Source: an uncultured Dyadobacter sp. (GTDB lineage: Bacteria > Bacteroidota > Bacteroidia > Cytophagales > Spirosomataceae). From it: 64,000 nt of DNA. The stretch covers positions 558,001 to 622,000 of the forward strand of contig NZ_CAMLSE010000002.1 in assembly GCF_946482605.1 (NCBI RefSeq), given 5' to 3'. Both the position numbers and the translations under genes were made by a program. Numbering within the stretch: the first letter of the stretch is position 1; each line of letters opens with the position of its first letter. The notes beneath the pieces are model-generated. The model had not been told where the DNA came from. It saw only the letters and a list, made by a program, of their open reading frames with translations, and searched no databases. Of this stretch, positions 52,618-60,850 are shown piece after piece.

Positions 52618-52862
52618 TGAATGAGTGAATGAGTGACTGAATGAGTGAATGACTGAATGACTGAATGGCTGAATGACTGAATGACTGAATGATCGTCATT
52701 ATGTCAATTATAGATTTTGCAATCAACAATAATTGGCACAAGCCTTACGGCCAAAAAAAGCTTGCTCAGCATCTAAAATTCAATCTTCGCTCCGGCGCCG
52801 GCGCTCATTCAAAATCATTCGGTCATCCAAAATTAATTCACTCATTCACTCATTCACTCATT
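52618..52862. repeat. Octanucleotide repeat element, inverted pair 1
   Basis: The left arm (52618-52689) is nine 8-base units of TGAATGAG/TGACTGAA type; the right arm (52836-52862) is three units of ATTCACTC plus ATT, complementary to the left. The 146-base middle contains degenerate TCATTC units near 52804-52826. The arms could pair for about 18 continuous bases or more. It occupies most of the space between the AraC gene and the zinc-finger gene. Confidence 0.85.
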
Positions 52863-52872
52863 ACCCGGCGGA

Positions 52873-53142
52873 TCATTCAAATTCTACGAACGACTCATCC
52901 TCGTAGCACCAAAGCCACTTCTCACCGGACTCTGCCGATGACGCCACGGGGTGGCCGGTGTGATGGAAATGCTTGGTCATGTGCTTGCCGGGTGAACTGT
53001 CACAGCACAATGTGACGCCGCATGTCTGGCAGGTCCGCAGGTGTATCCACCAGCCATCAGCCTTTCTGCACTCCTCACAGGCAAGCTCCGTCGCCACTTT
53101 AATCTCCTGAATATCATTGATGTGCTTACAAACCTGATCCAT
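52873..53142 (-). CDS. UBP-type zinc-finger protein
   Basis: An 89-aa protein made of a single zf-UBP domain: CKH near 5, CEEC near 22, CQTC near 38, CC near 46, then H, H-H and H between 53 and 63, and the aromatic WLWCYEDESF end. In eukaryotes zf-UBP domains bind free ubiquitin C-termini, but bacteria of this type lack ubiquitin, so its ligand is unknown. It shares one base with the stop of the receiver-flavoenzyme gene (TAATG), so it is translationally coupled to it. Confidence 0.9.
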   Translation of the reverse strand: MDQVCKHINDIQEIKVATELACEECRKADGWWIHLRTCQTCGVTLCCDSSPGKHMTKHFHHTGHPVASSAESGEKWLWCYEDESFVEFE

Positions 53143-54803
53143 TATACTTCGCTTAAATATTGGTGGACAAAACTGATGGACATCGACCCTTCCCCTACCG
53201 CCGAGGTCACGCGGTTCATCGCGCCCGCACGTACGTCACCTGCGGCAAAAATCCCGGGAGAACTCGTTTCGAGCAGGTACGGGTCACGGTCGGCCTTCCA
53301 GATCTGTTTAAAATTGTCGTAATTCTTCATTTCCCGGCCGGTTTCGATAAAACCTTTGGTATTTTTAATGATTTCCAGTCCCACCCAGTCGGTGTAGGGC
53401 TTGGCGCCGATGAAGATGAACAATGCATCGGCGGGCACGTCGCGCTCTTCTCCTGTGTTGAGGTCGGTCAGCTTCAACCCTTCGAGGTGATCGCTTCCCC
53501 TGGCCTCGACAATCTCCGTACAGCCCAATACGCTGATGTTCTCCGTACCGGCGATCTGGTCGATCAGGTAGGACGACATCGACGACGTCAGGTCGTTCTT
53601 GCGGACCAGGACGTAGACATTGCGGGCGAATTTGGACAGATACATCGCCGCCTGCCCCGCCGAATTTCCTCCTCCGAGCACATACACATCCTTATTCCCA
53701 CACGAACTCGCTTCGGTACTCGCTGCGCCGTAGTAAATGCCCTTTCCGGTAAAATCGCCGATCCCTTTGGTTTCAAGTTTCCGGTAATCCACACCGGTGG
53801 TGATCACCACTGCTTTGGCATTGATCTCCGCCCCATCGCCCAGCACGATCGTTTTGTATTTATCCTTCAATTTAATCTCCTTCACAAACTGAGGAGAGAG
53901 GAATTCCGTACCGAACCTCGTCGCCTGCGTAATGGCCCGGCGCGTGAGTTCCGCACCGCTCAGGCCTGTCGGAAAACCGAGGTAATTCTCGATCCGGGAA
54001 CTCGTTCCCGCCTGACCACCAGGCGCTTTGCGCTCGATCAGTAAAGTACTTAAGCCTTCGGAAGCACCATATACCGATGCTGCCAGTCCGGCCGGTCCTG
54101 CCCCGATGATCACCACATCGTAGATCTGCTGCTTTGTTTTGGGGTTCAGCCCGATACGGCCTGCGATATCGATCAGCGAGGGTGTTTTCAATAGCGACCC
54201 ATCTTCGAAAATGATCACCGGGAAGTCTACCGGACACAGGCGGTTGTTCTCCGCAATCTGCCGTCCCGTATCGTTCGACTCCGCGTCCAGCCATAGATAA
54301 GGCACCAAATTACCAGCCAGGAAATCCTTGATTTCGTGAGCCTTAGGCGAGAACTGATAACCTATCACTTTAATGCCCTTAAAATCGGGACGATAGTTGC
54401 CCTGCCAGTCACGCAGCAGCTCGTCGACGGCCGGATAGAGCTTTTCTTCCGGCGGATCCCAGGGCTTCATAAGGTAGTAGTCCAGCTGAACATCGTTAAT
54501 GGCCTTGATCGCCGCCTCTGTATCCGAATAAGCGGTGAGCAGCACGCGTTTGGCGAACGGAAAGAGTTTCATCGCCTTTTGCAAAAAATCCACGCCCTGC
54601 ATTTCCGGCATGCGCTGATCAGAAATAAACATCGCCACTTCATCGCCGCGGTTCTGCAATTCGAGCAGGCTTTCCATGGCTTCGGCCACGGAAGTAGTGC
54701 TTAATATCCGGTATTTATCACGGTAATGGGCTTTCAGGTCGCGGCTGATGGCCCTGAGCACCTGTGCGTCGTCGTCAATGGAGAAGATAATGGGCAAAGC
54801 CAT
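53142..54803 (-). CDS. Response regulator fused to thioredoxin-reductase-like flavoenzyme
   Basis: A 553-aa fusion: receiver (about 1-125, phospho-Asp in MFISDQRMPEMQG), a glutaredoxin/thioredoxin-fold linker domain lacking CxxC (about 150-235; GYQFSPKAHEIKDFL), then a TrxR-like FAD/NAD(P) enzyme (VIIGAGPAGLAASVYGA, VLGGGNSAGQAAMY, GIFAAGDVRAGAMNRV). The TrxR domain also lacks the redox CxxC, so it probably reduces an unidentified partner or acts as an oxidase. ATG 54803 is taken over 54908, which adds a non-receiver extension. It follows the kinase by 34 bp and precedes the zinc finger. Confidence 0.9.
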   Translation of the reverse strand: MALPIIFSIDDDAQVLRAISRDLKAHYRDKYRILSTTSVAEAMESLLELQNRGDEVAMFISDQRMPEMQGVDFLQKAMKLFPFAKRVLLTAYSDTEAAIKAINDVQLDYYLMKPWDPPEEKLYPAVDELLRDWQGNYRPDFKGIKVIGYQFSPKAHEIKDFLAGNLVPYLWLDAESNDTGRQIAENNRLCPVDFPVIIFEDGSLLKTPSLIDIAGRIGLNPKTKQQIYDVVIIGAGPAGLAASVYGASEGLSTLLIERKAPGGQAGTSSRIENYLGFPTGLSGAELTRRAITQATRFGTEFLSPQFVKEIKLKDKYKTIVLGDGAEINAKAVVITTGVDYRKLETKGIGDFTGKGIYYGAASTEASSCGNKDVYVLGGGNSAGQAAMYLSKFARNVYVLVRKNDLTSSMSSYLIDQIAGTENISVLGCTEIVEARGSDHLEGLKLTDLNTGEERDVPADALFIFIGAKPYTDWVGLEIIKNTKGFIETGREMKNYDNFKQIWKADRDPYLLETSSPGIFAAGDVRAGAMNRVTSAVGEGSMSISFVHQYLSEV

Positions 54804-54837
54804 AGGAGCTTTTTTTAAGAGATTGTTGAGATTAAAA

Positions 54838-56238
54838 TTATCCATTAAATGGGAAACAAACCAGAAATTCGGTGCGGCCCGGCTGGGAATGCAAAGTGAC
54901 GGTTCCATTGTGCTGCTTCACAATGCGGGATACCACGTCCAGGCCCAGCCCCGTGCCTTTCCCCACCGATTTGGTCGTAAAGAACGGGTCAAAGACCTTC
55001 GAACGGATCTCGGCCGGTACGCCCGGACCATTGTCACAGATCGTCACTTTGACAAACTCTTTGTCGCGACGGGTAATAATGGTCAGCTCGGCCGCCGTCT
55101 GGTTTTCCAGCGCATCGATCGCATTGTCGATCAGGTTCGTCCATACCTGGTTCAGTTCACCCACCATCGCTTTCACGGGAGGTAATGTGAGGTCAAAATC
55201 TTCGGTGACCTTGATATTACCTTTTTTGAGCTTGTAATTCAGCATGATCAGCGTGTTGCGTATGCCGATGTGAATGTCGACTACCTCGCGCTCGCCCCCA
55301 CGGTCCATATGCGTGAATGTTTTCACCGAACCGACCAGTTCCGCAATGCGCTTCGAAGCTTCCTGAATATCTGCTACCATACGCTCTGTGGTCAGACTGT
55401 TGTTGATCCAGGTCAGCACAGGTGAAAGGTCTTTTTGATTGATCTTCCCTTTCAGTTCTTCCAGGTCATCTTCTCCCACACCGAATTCGACGAGGTTATC
55501 GGCAATGTCGTCGCATCCGTCAATCTGATGGGCATCGAGCCAGTCCAGGATCTCGTCCTCTTTTTCCGACCGTTTCATCATCGAAAGCACCGGGCGGTCG
55601 GTGTTGTTGAGCAAGTTCACCATTTTGCCATTGATCAGGTCGATCTCGCCATCCGACAAATGGATCGACAGCAGGGACCGGAAAGAATCGGGCTGCATGA
55701 GCAAATGCTGCTTTAAAGAAGCCGAGCTTCGCACGATCGCCGCCGCCGGATTGTTGAGCTCGTGCGCCAGACCGGCCGACAGCTTACCCAGCGCCATCAT
55801 CTTCTCGTTCTGCTGTTCCAGCTCGGTAAATTCACGTACCCGCGACGTCATTACGATCACAAGCGCCTGCGTGAGCTCATAATGCGAGATGATCAGTTCC
55901 TTCAGGAGTTCTTTGGGGAACGTCATGATCTGGGTCGTTTCCAGGCAAGCTCCGTAGGCAATCCCGACCTTCCCGCGGGAGAACGGCAGCAGGCCGGTAA
56001 CGGTCCCTGGCACCAACTGCGCGATTACATGCTTGGCATTGTTCTGAACGCGGTAGAGTTCGATACGGCCCGAAAAAATAATATGCGTTCCGGAAATGGG
56101 TTCGCCGGGACTGCTCATCAGTTCGCCTTCCTGCAATTCGTAATGCTGGCTGCGGTCGATCATCCATTGCAGCTGGTTCTCGGGAACATCCTTAAAAACC
56201 TCAATGGCCTGCAAATCGTGTACGGTGATATCTTTCAT
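54838..56238 (-). CDS. cNMP-binding-domain sensor histidine kinase
   Basis: A 466-aa kinase without membrane segments: cyclic-nucleotide-binding-like domain (about 1-125; [20 protein letters not shown]), a long helical segment, HisKA-like region ([21 protein letters not shown] near 160) and HATPase ([29 protein letters not shown]). It probably phosphorylates the receiver of the next gene. ATG 56238 (MKDITVHD) is preferred to 56274. First gene of a three-gene set with the receiver-flavoenzyme and zf-UBP genes. Confidence 0.88.
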   Translation of the reverse strand: MKDITVHDLQAIEVFKDVPENQLQWMIDRSQHYELQEGELMSSPGEPISGTHIIFSGRIELYRVQNNAKHVIAQLVPGTVTGLLPFSRGKVGIAYGACLETTQIMTFPKELLKELIISHYELTQALVIVMTSRVREFTELEQQNEKMMALGKLSAGLAHELNNPAAAIVRSSASLKQHLLMQPDSFRSLLSIHLSDGEIDLINGKMVNLLNNTDRPVLSMMKRSEKEDEILDWLDAHQIDGCDDIADNLVEFGVGEDDLEELKGKINQKDLSPVLTWINNSLTTERMVADIQEASKRIAELVGSVKTFTHMDRGGEREVVDIHIGIRNTLIMLNYKLKKGNIKVTEDFDLTLPPVKAMVGELNQVWTNLIDNAIDALENQTAAELTIITRRDKEFVKVTICDNGPGVPAEIRSKVFDPFFTTKSVGKGTGLGLDVVSRIVKQHNGTVTLHSQPGRTEFLVCFPFNG

Positions 56239-56350
56239 GCGGGAAAGCGTTGGTCGTTTTGTCAAAGCGTCCAATTTCGAAATAAATCGGCATTTGCATG
56301 GATTTTTTTGGTTAAACCTGCTGAAATGGGGCTTGAAGCGCCCGAAGGGC

Positions 56351-56764
56351 TCAAACCATGCCTCCCGTTACCACCCGGCTGTAAATCTTGTATTCGGGCA
56401 AGCCTCCCACGCTCTCGGCTACACTGATTTCCACCCAATCGCGATTACCGGGATGCACAAAAGCGCCGTTGCAAGCCGGAAAAAGGTGTTTCAGGCGCTC
56501 GAAGGACGCCGCTTCCAGGTTGATCTCCTCATGCCCCAGCTCGCTGGAAAGATAGTGCCCGGTGCATAGCCCCAGAGAAGTTTCAAATTCAATTTTGACC
56601 ATGCTCCCCACGATCTCCTGCTGCATAATCTCAAGAACTACCTCTTCGCGCAGGTCGTCCGCGGTCCCTAATGTTTCCTCCTGGTCGCCCAGGATATCTA
56701 TAACTGCCATCCGGTGTGATTTAAAGTGATCGGTTGCCGGCGGAAGATCAAAAACCATTCCCAT
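56351..56764 (-). CDS. Hypothetical protein
   Basis: A 137-aa acidic soluble protein (119 aa if started at 56710), with no signal peptide, membrane segment or motif I recognise. The C-terminal half (LFPACNGAFVHPGNRDWVEISVAES) is the most conserved-looking part. It lies 112 bp upstream of the kinase gene on the same strand and is divergent from the DUF72 gene. It might belong to the kinase/receiver-flavoenzyme set, but spacing does not prove this. Confidence 0.6.
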   Translation of the reverse strand: MGMVFDLPPATDHFKSHRMAVIDILGDQEETLGTADDLREEVVLEIMQQEIVGSMVKIEFETSLGLCTGHYLSSELGHEEINLEAASFERLKHLFPACNGAFVHPGNRDWVEISVAESVGGLPEYKIYSRVVTGGMV

Positions 56765-56814
56765 TTAATGCCCCTCGCATTCCCACGTTCCGTCGGTACG
56801 ATTATTGCTTTCCA

Positions 56815-57606
56815 ATGCCCTACAACAAACTGAAAGTGAAAGTGAAGCAAAACGTACACATCGGCACCTCAGGATGGAGTTACAAACACTGGAAAGGTAT
56901 TTTTTACCCCAAAGAGGTACAGCCAGCCGGCTATCTGGCTTTCTATGCCAAACATTTTCAAGTCACCGAGATCAACAACAGCTTTTACCGGCTACCACAG
57001 CGGGACACTGTTGAAAAATGGGTCAATACCGTCCCGGAAGACTTCATCTTTTGTCCTAAAATGAGCAGATATCTGAGTCATCTTAAAAAGCTGCACGACC
57101 CCGAAGAGCCGCTTGAACGCTTTTTCACCATTTTTGACCCATTCCAAAAGCATCTGGGGCCCATTCTGATACAGCTTCCAGCCAATGCTCCTTTCCACGA
57201 AGACGTGGTCACGCCATTTTACGAAATCCTGCAAAGGGATTACAACGAATACCGGTTCGCGCTGGAAGTACGCCATCCGTCGTGGTTTGCTGATAACAGC
57301 GTCGGACTGATGAAAAAGCATCGGGTGACCCTCGCTTTCGCGCAATCGGATCGCTACCCTTATGACGAAGAAATTACGGCGAAAGACATTTACGTCCGCT
57401 ATCACGGGCCACACTCGCTGTACAGCTCTCCTTATTCCGATGAAGCATTGGAAAATTACGCCACCAAATTCGTCGACTGGGCCGACAAAGGTCATCGGAT
57501 CTGGGCTTTTTTCAACAACGACGTCGGCGGCCACGCCTTAACCAACGCCCAAAAATTGCAAGAACTCATCAACGAGCCGATGCGGATGAATGCAATGAGT
57601 GAATGA
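56815..57606 (+). CDS. DUF72 family protein
   Basis: A 263-aa TIM-barrel-like protein of the DUF72 (YecE) family: HIGTSGWSYKHWKGIFYP at the N-terminus, FEVTEINNSFYRLP-like block, FALEVRHPSWF and IYVRYHGPHSLYSSPYSD, ending IWAFFNNDVGGHALTNAQKL. Function in the cell is unknown. Its stop codon lies inside the left arm of the second octamer array, so the last residues (NAMSE) come from repeat DNA. ATG 56815 fits the family start better than 56734. Confidence 0.92.
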   Translation: MPYNKLKVKVKQNVHIGTSGWSYKHWKGIFYPKEVQPAGYLAFYAKHFQVTEINNSFYRLPQRDTVEKWVNTVPEDFIFCPKMSRYLSHLKKLHDPEEPLERFFTIFDPFQKHLGPILIQLPANAPFHEDVVTPFYEILQRDYNEYRFALEVRHPSWFADNSVGLMKKHRVTLAFAQSDRYPYDEEITAKDIYVRYHGPHSLYSSPYSDEALENYATKFVDWADKGHRIWAFFNNDVGGHALTNAQKLQELINEPMRMNAMSE

Positions 57607-57847
57607 GAGAATGAATGAATGACCGAATATTTAAATATGTCAGAGATCTGAGTCACTCGCAAATCAGCTAGTTAATCGATCACTCCTGCTACCCTATAAA
57701 TAATTCGCACATTCACAAATTGACCCATTCACTAATTCACACATTCAGTCATTCAGTCATTCGGTCATTCAGTCATTCAGTCATTCCCCGTTCCACGGTG
57801 GCTCATTCACTCACTCACTCATTCACTCATTCACTCATTCACTCATT
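57592..57847. repeat. Octanucleotide repeat element, inverted pair 2
   Basis: The left arm (57592-57627) is a GAATGAGT/GAATGAAT array overlapping the end of DUF72. The right arm has two blocks of 8-base units: CATTCAGT type (57726-57785) and CATTCACT type (57804-57847). The right arm ends 7 bases before the ligD ATG. The same CATTCAxT unit makes up the element at 52618-52862, so these are two copies of one repeat family. Confidence 0.85.
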
Positions 57848-57854
57848 GGAACCC

Positions 57855-60602
57855 ATGAGCCTCAAAAAATACAACGAGAAACGTGCGTTTGACCGCACTC
57901 CGGAACCCAAAGGCGGCAAAGCCGATCAGGACGAACTCATTTTCGTGATTCAGAAGCATGATGCCAGCAGGCTGCACTATGATTTCCGGCTGGAAATGGA
58001 TGGCGTACTCAAAAGCTGGGCTGTTCCCAAGGGCCCTTCGACCGATCCGTCGGTGAAACGGCTGGCCATGATGGTGGAAGACCACCCTTACGATTATAAG
58101 GATTTTGAAGGCATCATACCCGAGGGCAACTACGGTGCCGGGACGGTCATGGTCTGGGATTTCGGCACCTACGAACCGCTCGAAGAAGTAAATGGCAAAT
58201 TAAAAGCCGTAGAAGGCAAAAAGGCGAAAGAAAAACTTGCGCTCAAAGAACTGCATTCGGGCTCGTTGAAAGTGCGGCTCAATGGCAAAAAGGTGAAAGG
58301 TGAATATGCATTGGTGAAAACAAAAGGCATGGAAGAAAACGCCTGGCTGTTAATCAAACACCGCGATAAATATGCCTCAGAGGATGATATTACAGAAAAA
58401 GATCGCTCAGCCGTCTCACGCAGGACTTTAAGCGGCATTGAAAAGGATGGCGACGCGGTTTGGGAAAGCAATCACGAAGAGAAAAAGTCTCCAAAAACGA
58501 AATCGTCGGGTAAAACCAAAGCAAATACTGCAAAGGCATCGAAGACGGCGGCCAAGGACCCCGCAGAAGACGTTGCAACAGAAAAAAAAAGTCCGGACGC
58601 AGACGTCACGGCGATTCTGAAAAAGGGTAAAAAACAAAAGTTTCCGGACGGCTTGCAACCGATGCTGGCGACGCTGGTAAATGAGCCTTTTGACGATGTT
58701 GATTGGGAATTCGAAGTCAAATGGGACGGCTACCGAGCATTGGCGTACCTCCAAAACGGCACAGTAAGCCTGCAATCGAGGAACAAGAAATCTTTCGACG
58801 ATAAATTTTACCCGGTGTACCAGCAGCTTTCCCAGTGGAAAATCAATGCGGTACTGGACGGGGAAATCGTAGTGATCAACGAGAACGGTCATTCCGATTT
58901 CAATGCATTGCAAAACTGGCGGAGCGAGGCCGACGGCGAGCTCGTGTTCTACGTTTTCGACATCCTTTGGCTGGAAGGCAAGAGTCTGATGCACTTGCCG
59001 CTATCGGAACGAAAAGCCGTTCTGCAAAGCATCGTGGATGAAAGCACCCCCGTTCAGTTGGGTTACAGCATTGAAGCCGAAGGCAAAGCCTTTTTCGAGA
59101 CTGCCAGAAAGATGGGCCTGGAAGGGATTATCGCCAAAAAGTCGGACAGCGAGTACTATCCGGGTGCCCGCTCCCGCGACTGGCTCAAAGTGAAGATCAA
59201 CAAGCGGCAGGAAGTGATCATCGCCGGCTACACCCTCAACGACGACTCGCCCAAACCATTCAGCGCGCTGCTGCTTGCGGCCTATGAAAATGGCGAGCTG
59301 CGCTACGTGGGCAAGGTAGGCACCGGATTCAAGGATAAGCAGCAAAAAGAAATGCTGGCGCTTTTTAAACCGTTGATCGTCCCGAAAAGCCCGTTCAAGG
59401 AAACGCCCGACTACAACAAGCCATCGCGTTTCCGGCCCAACCCGCCGCATGCCAATGCAACCTGGCTGAAACCCGAGCTCGTATGCGAGATCAGTTTTAC
59501 CGAGATCACCGCCGACGGCGTATTCAGGCATCCTTCCTTCGAGGCAATGCGGGAGGATAAGTCGGCCAAAGAAGTGGTACGCGAAGTCGAAAAATCAACG
59601 GCGGAGGTGGTAGACGAAGCTGAAAACAGTCATGAGGAAATCATCAAAAAGCCAGACAAAACGAAGAGGAAAACATTGCTGAACCCCAAAGAAGAAACAC
59701 AGGTACGCAAGATCAGCGGCCATGAGGTCAAGTTTTCGAACCTGAGCAAGCTTTACTGGCCGGAAGACAAGATTACCAAGCGGAAACTGATCAACTACTA
59801 TTACCAGGTAGCGCCGATTATCCTGCCCTATCTTGAAAACCGGCCCCTTTCACTGAACCGGTTCCCGAACGGCATTCACGGGAAGAGCTTTTATCAAAAG
59901 GACGTCACCGGCAAGGTGCCTGACTGGATCGGGACGTTCCCTTACACGTCGGAAGGAGAGCAGAAAAACTTCATGCTCTGCAACGACGACGCGACGCTCC
60001 TCTACATGGCCAACCTGGGAGCCATTGACGTAAACCCCTGGAACAGCCGCATCGAAGCGCCGGATAATCCCGACTGGTGCCTGCTCGACCTCGACCCCGA
60101 CACCACTAACACCTTCGAACAGGTGATCGAAACCGCGCAAACCATTAAAAAACTGCTGGATTCCCTCGCGGTGCCCGCCTATTGCAAAACTTCCGGGTCC
60201 ACGGGCCTGCATATTTACATTCCGCTCGGCGCGCGCTACTCCTACGACCAATGTCAGCTTTTCGCCGAATGGGTGGCGGGGCAGGTTCAGCAGCAACTCC
60301 CGGATTTCACGAGCGTAGAACGCATGACCAAAAACCGTAAGGGCAAGCTTTACATCGACTATCTGCAAAACCGCTCCAAGGCCACATTGGCCGCCCCCTA
60401 TTCGGTCCGGCCCAAACCCGGCGCGACAGTTTCCATGCCCCTGCATTGGGACGAAGTCAAAAAGGGACTACAACTGAAAGACTTCACGATCCACAACGCC
60501 ATGGAGCGGATACAGCGGGAAGGCGACCTCTTTCAGCCCGTTTTGGGAGAAGGTATCGACCTGGAAGAAGTGATCGGAAAGATGGACATTACCACCGGAT
60601 AA
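57855..60602 (+). CDS. ligD: Multifunctional DNA ligase D (phosphoesterase-ligase-polymerase)
   Basis: A 915-aa NHEJ enzyme: phosphoesterase (about 20-165; HYDFRLEMDGVLKSWAVPKGPS, HPYDYKDFEGIIP), Lys/Ser-rich linker (about 195-255), ATP-dependent ligase (about 265-560; catalytic Lys in EVKWDGYRA near 289) and C-terminal primase-like polymerase (about 630-905; LCNDDATLLYMANLG, LLDLDPDT). An in-frame extension to 57720 is entirely octamer repeat translated as Ser-His runs, so MSLKKYNEK at 57855 is the real start. No Ku gene lies in the window. Confidence 0.95.
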   Translation: MSLKKYNEKRAFDRTPEPKGGKADQDELIFVIQKHDASRLHYDFRLEMDGVLKSWAVPKGPSTDPSVKRLAMMVEDHPYDYKDFEGIIPEGNYGAGTVMVWDFGTYEPLEEVNGKLKAVEGKKAKEKLALKELHSGSLKVRLNGKKVKGEYALVKTKGMEENAWLLIKHRDKYASEDDITEKDRSAVSRRTLSGIEKDGDAVWESNHEEKKSPKTKSSGKTKANTAKASKTAAKDPAEDVATEKKSPDADVTAILKKGKKQKFPDGLQPMLATLVNEPFDDVDWEFEVKWDGYRALAYLQNGTVSLQSRNKKSFDDKFYPVYQQLSQWKINAVLDGEIVVINENGHSDFNALQNWRSEADGELVFYVFDILWLEGKSLMHLPLSERKAVLQSIVDESTPVQLGYSIEAEGKAFFETARKMGLEGIIAKKSDSEYYPGARSRDWLKVKINKRQEVIIAGYTLNDDSPKPFSALLLAAYENGELRYVGKVGTGFKDKQQKEMLALFKPLIVPKSPFKETPDYNKPSRFRPNPPHANATWLKPELVCEISFTEITADGVFRHPSFEAMREDKSAKEVVREVEKSTAEVVDEAENSHEEIIKKPDKTKRKTLLNPKEETQVRKISGHEVKFSNLSKLYWPEDKITKRKLINYYYQVAPIILPYLENRPLSLNRFPNGIHGKSFYQKDVTGKVPDWIGTFPYTSEGEQKNFMLCNDDATLLYMANLGAIDVNPWNSRIEAPDNPDWCLLDLDPDTTNTFEQVIETAQTIKKLLDSLAVPAYCKTSGSTGLHIYIPLGARYSYDQCQLFAEWVAGQVQQQLPDFTSVERMTKNRKGKLYIDYLQNRSKATLAAPYSVRPKPGATVSMPLHWDEVKKGLQLKDFTIHNAMERIQREGDLFQPVLGEGIDLEEVIGKMDITTG

Positions 60603-60656
60603 AGTCAAAATCCTCCCAGTTTTTGCTAATAAATAACCAGCTAAACCCTCATTGTA

Positions 60657-60722
60657 GTAGTAATGTAGGGGTGATTTTTCCGTGAAAACATTTCACTTGT
60701 GCAATATGAGGTAGTAATGTAG
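60657..60722. promoter_or_regulatory. Possible SusC operator region
   Basis: A 12-base direct repeat (GTAGTAATGTAG at 60657-60668 and 60711-60722) brackets a perfect small palindrome with arms GTGAAA and TTTCAC (60682-60696). The arrangement looks like a regulatory site for the downstream SusC gene; the promoter itself is not clear. Nothing else was found in this 248-bp intergenic region. Confidence 0.4.
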
Positions 60723-60850
60723 TAATGCATTGCTGCCAGGCTACCCCACTGTGCCTATACCTTTGCCAGCGATACGCAAGTATTACTTTTTCAATAATTA
60801 ATTGGGCAAAGGTCATTTGCCGGGTCTACTAAATTTTAATACTAACATTT

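Noticed and set aside
52618..52862. Possible CRISPR or transposon ends at the octamer arrays
   Set aside because: Period is 8 bases with no spacers, and no transposase or target-site duplication is visible; a repeat element with hairpin potential fits better.
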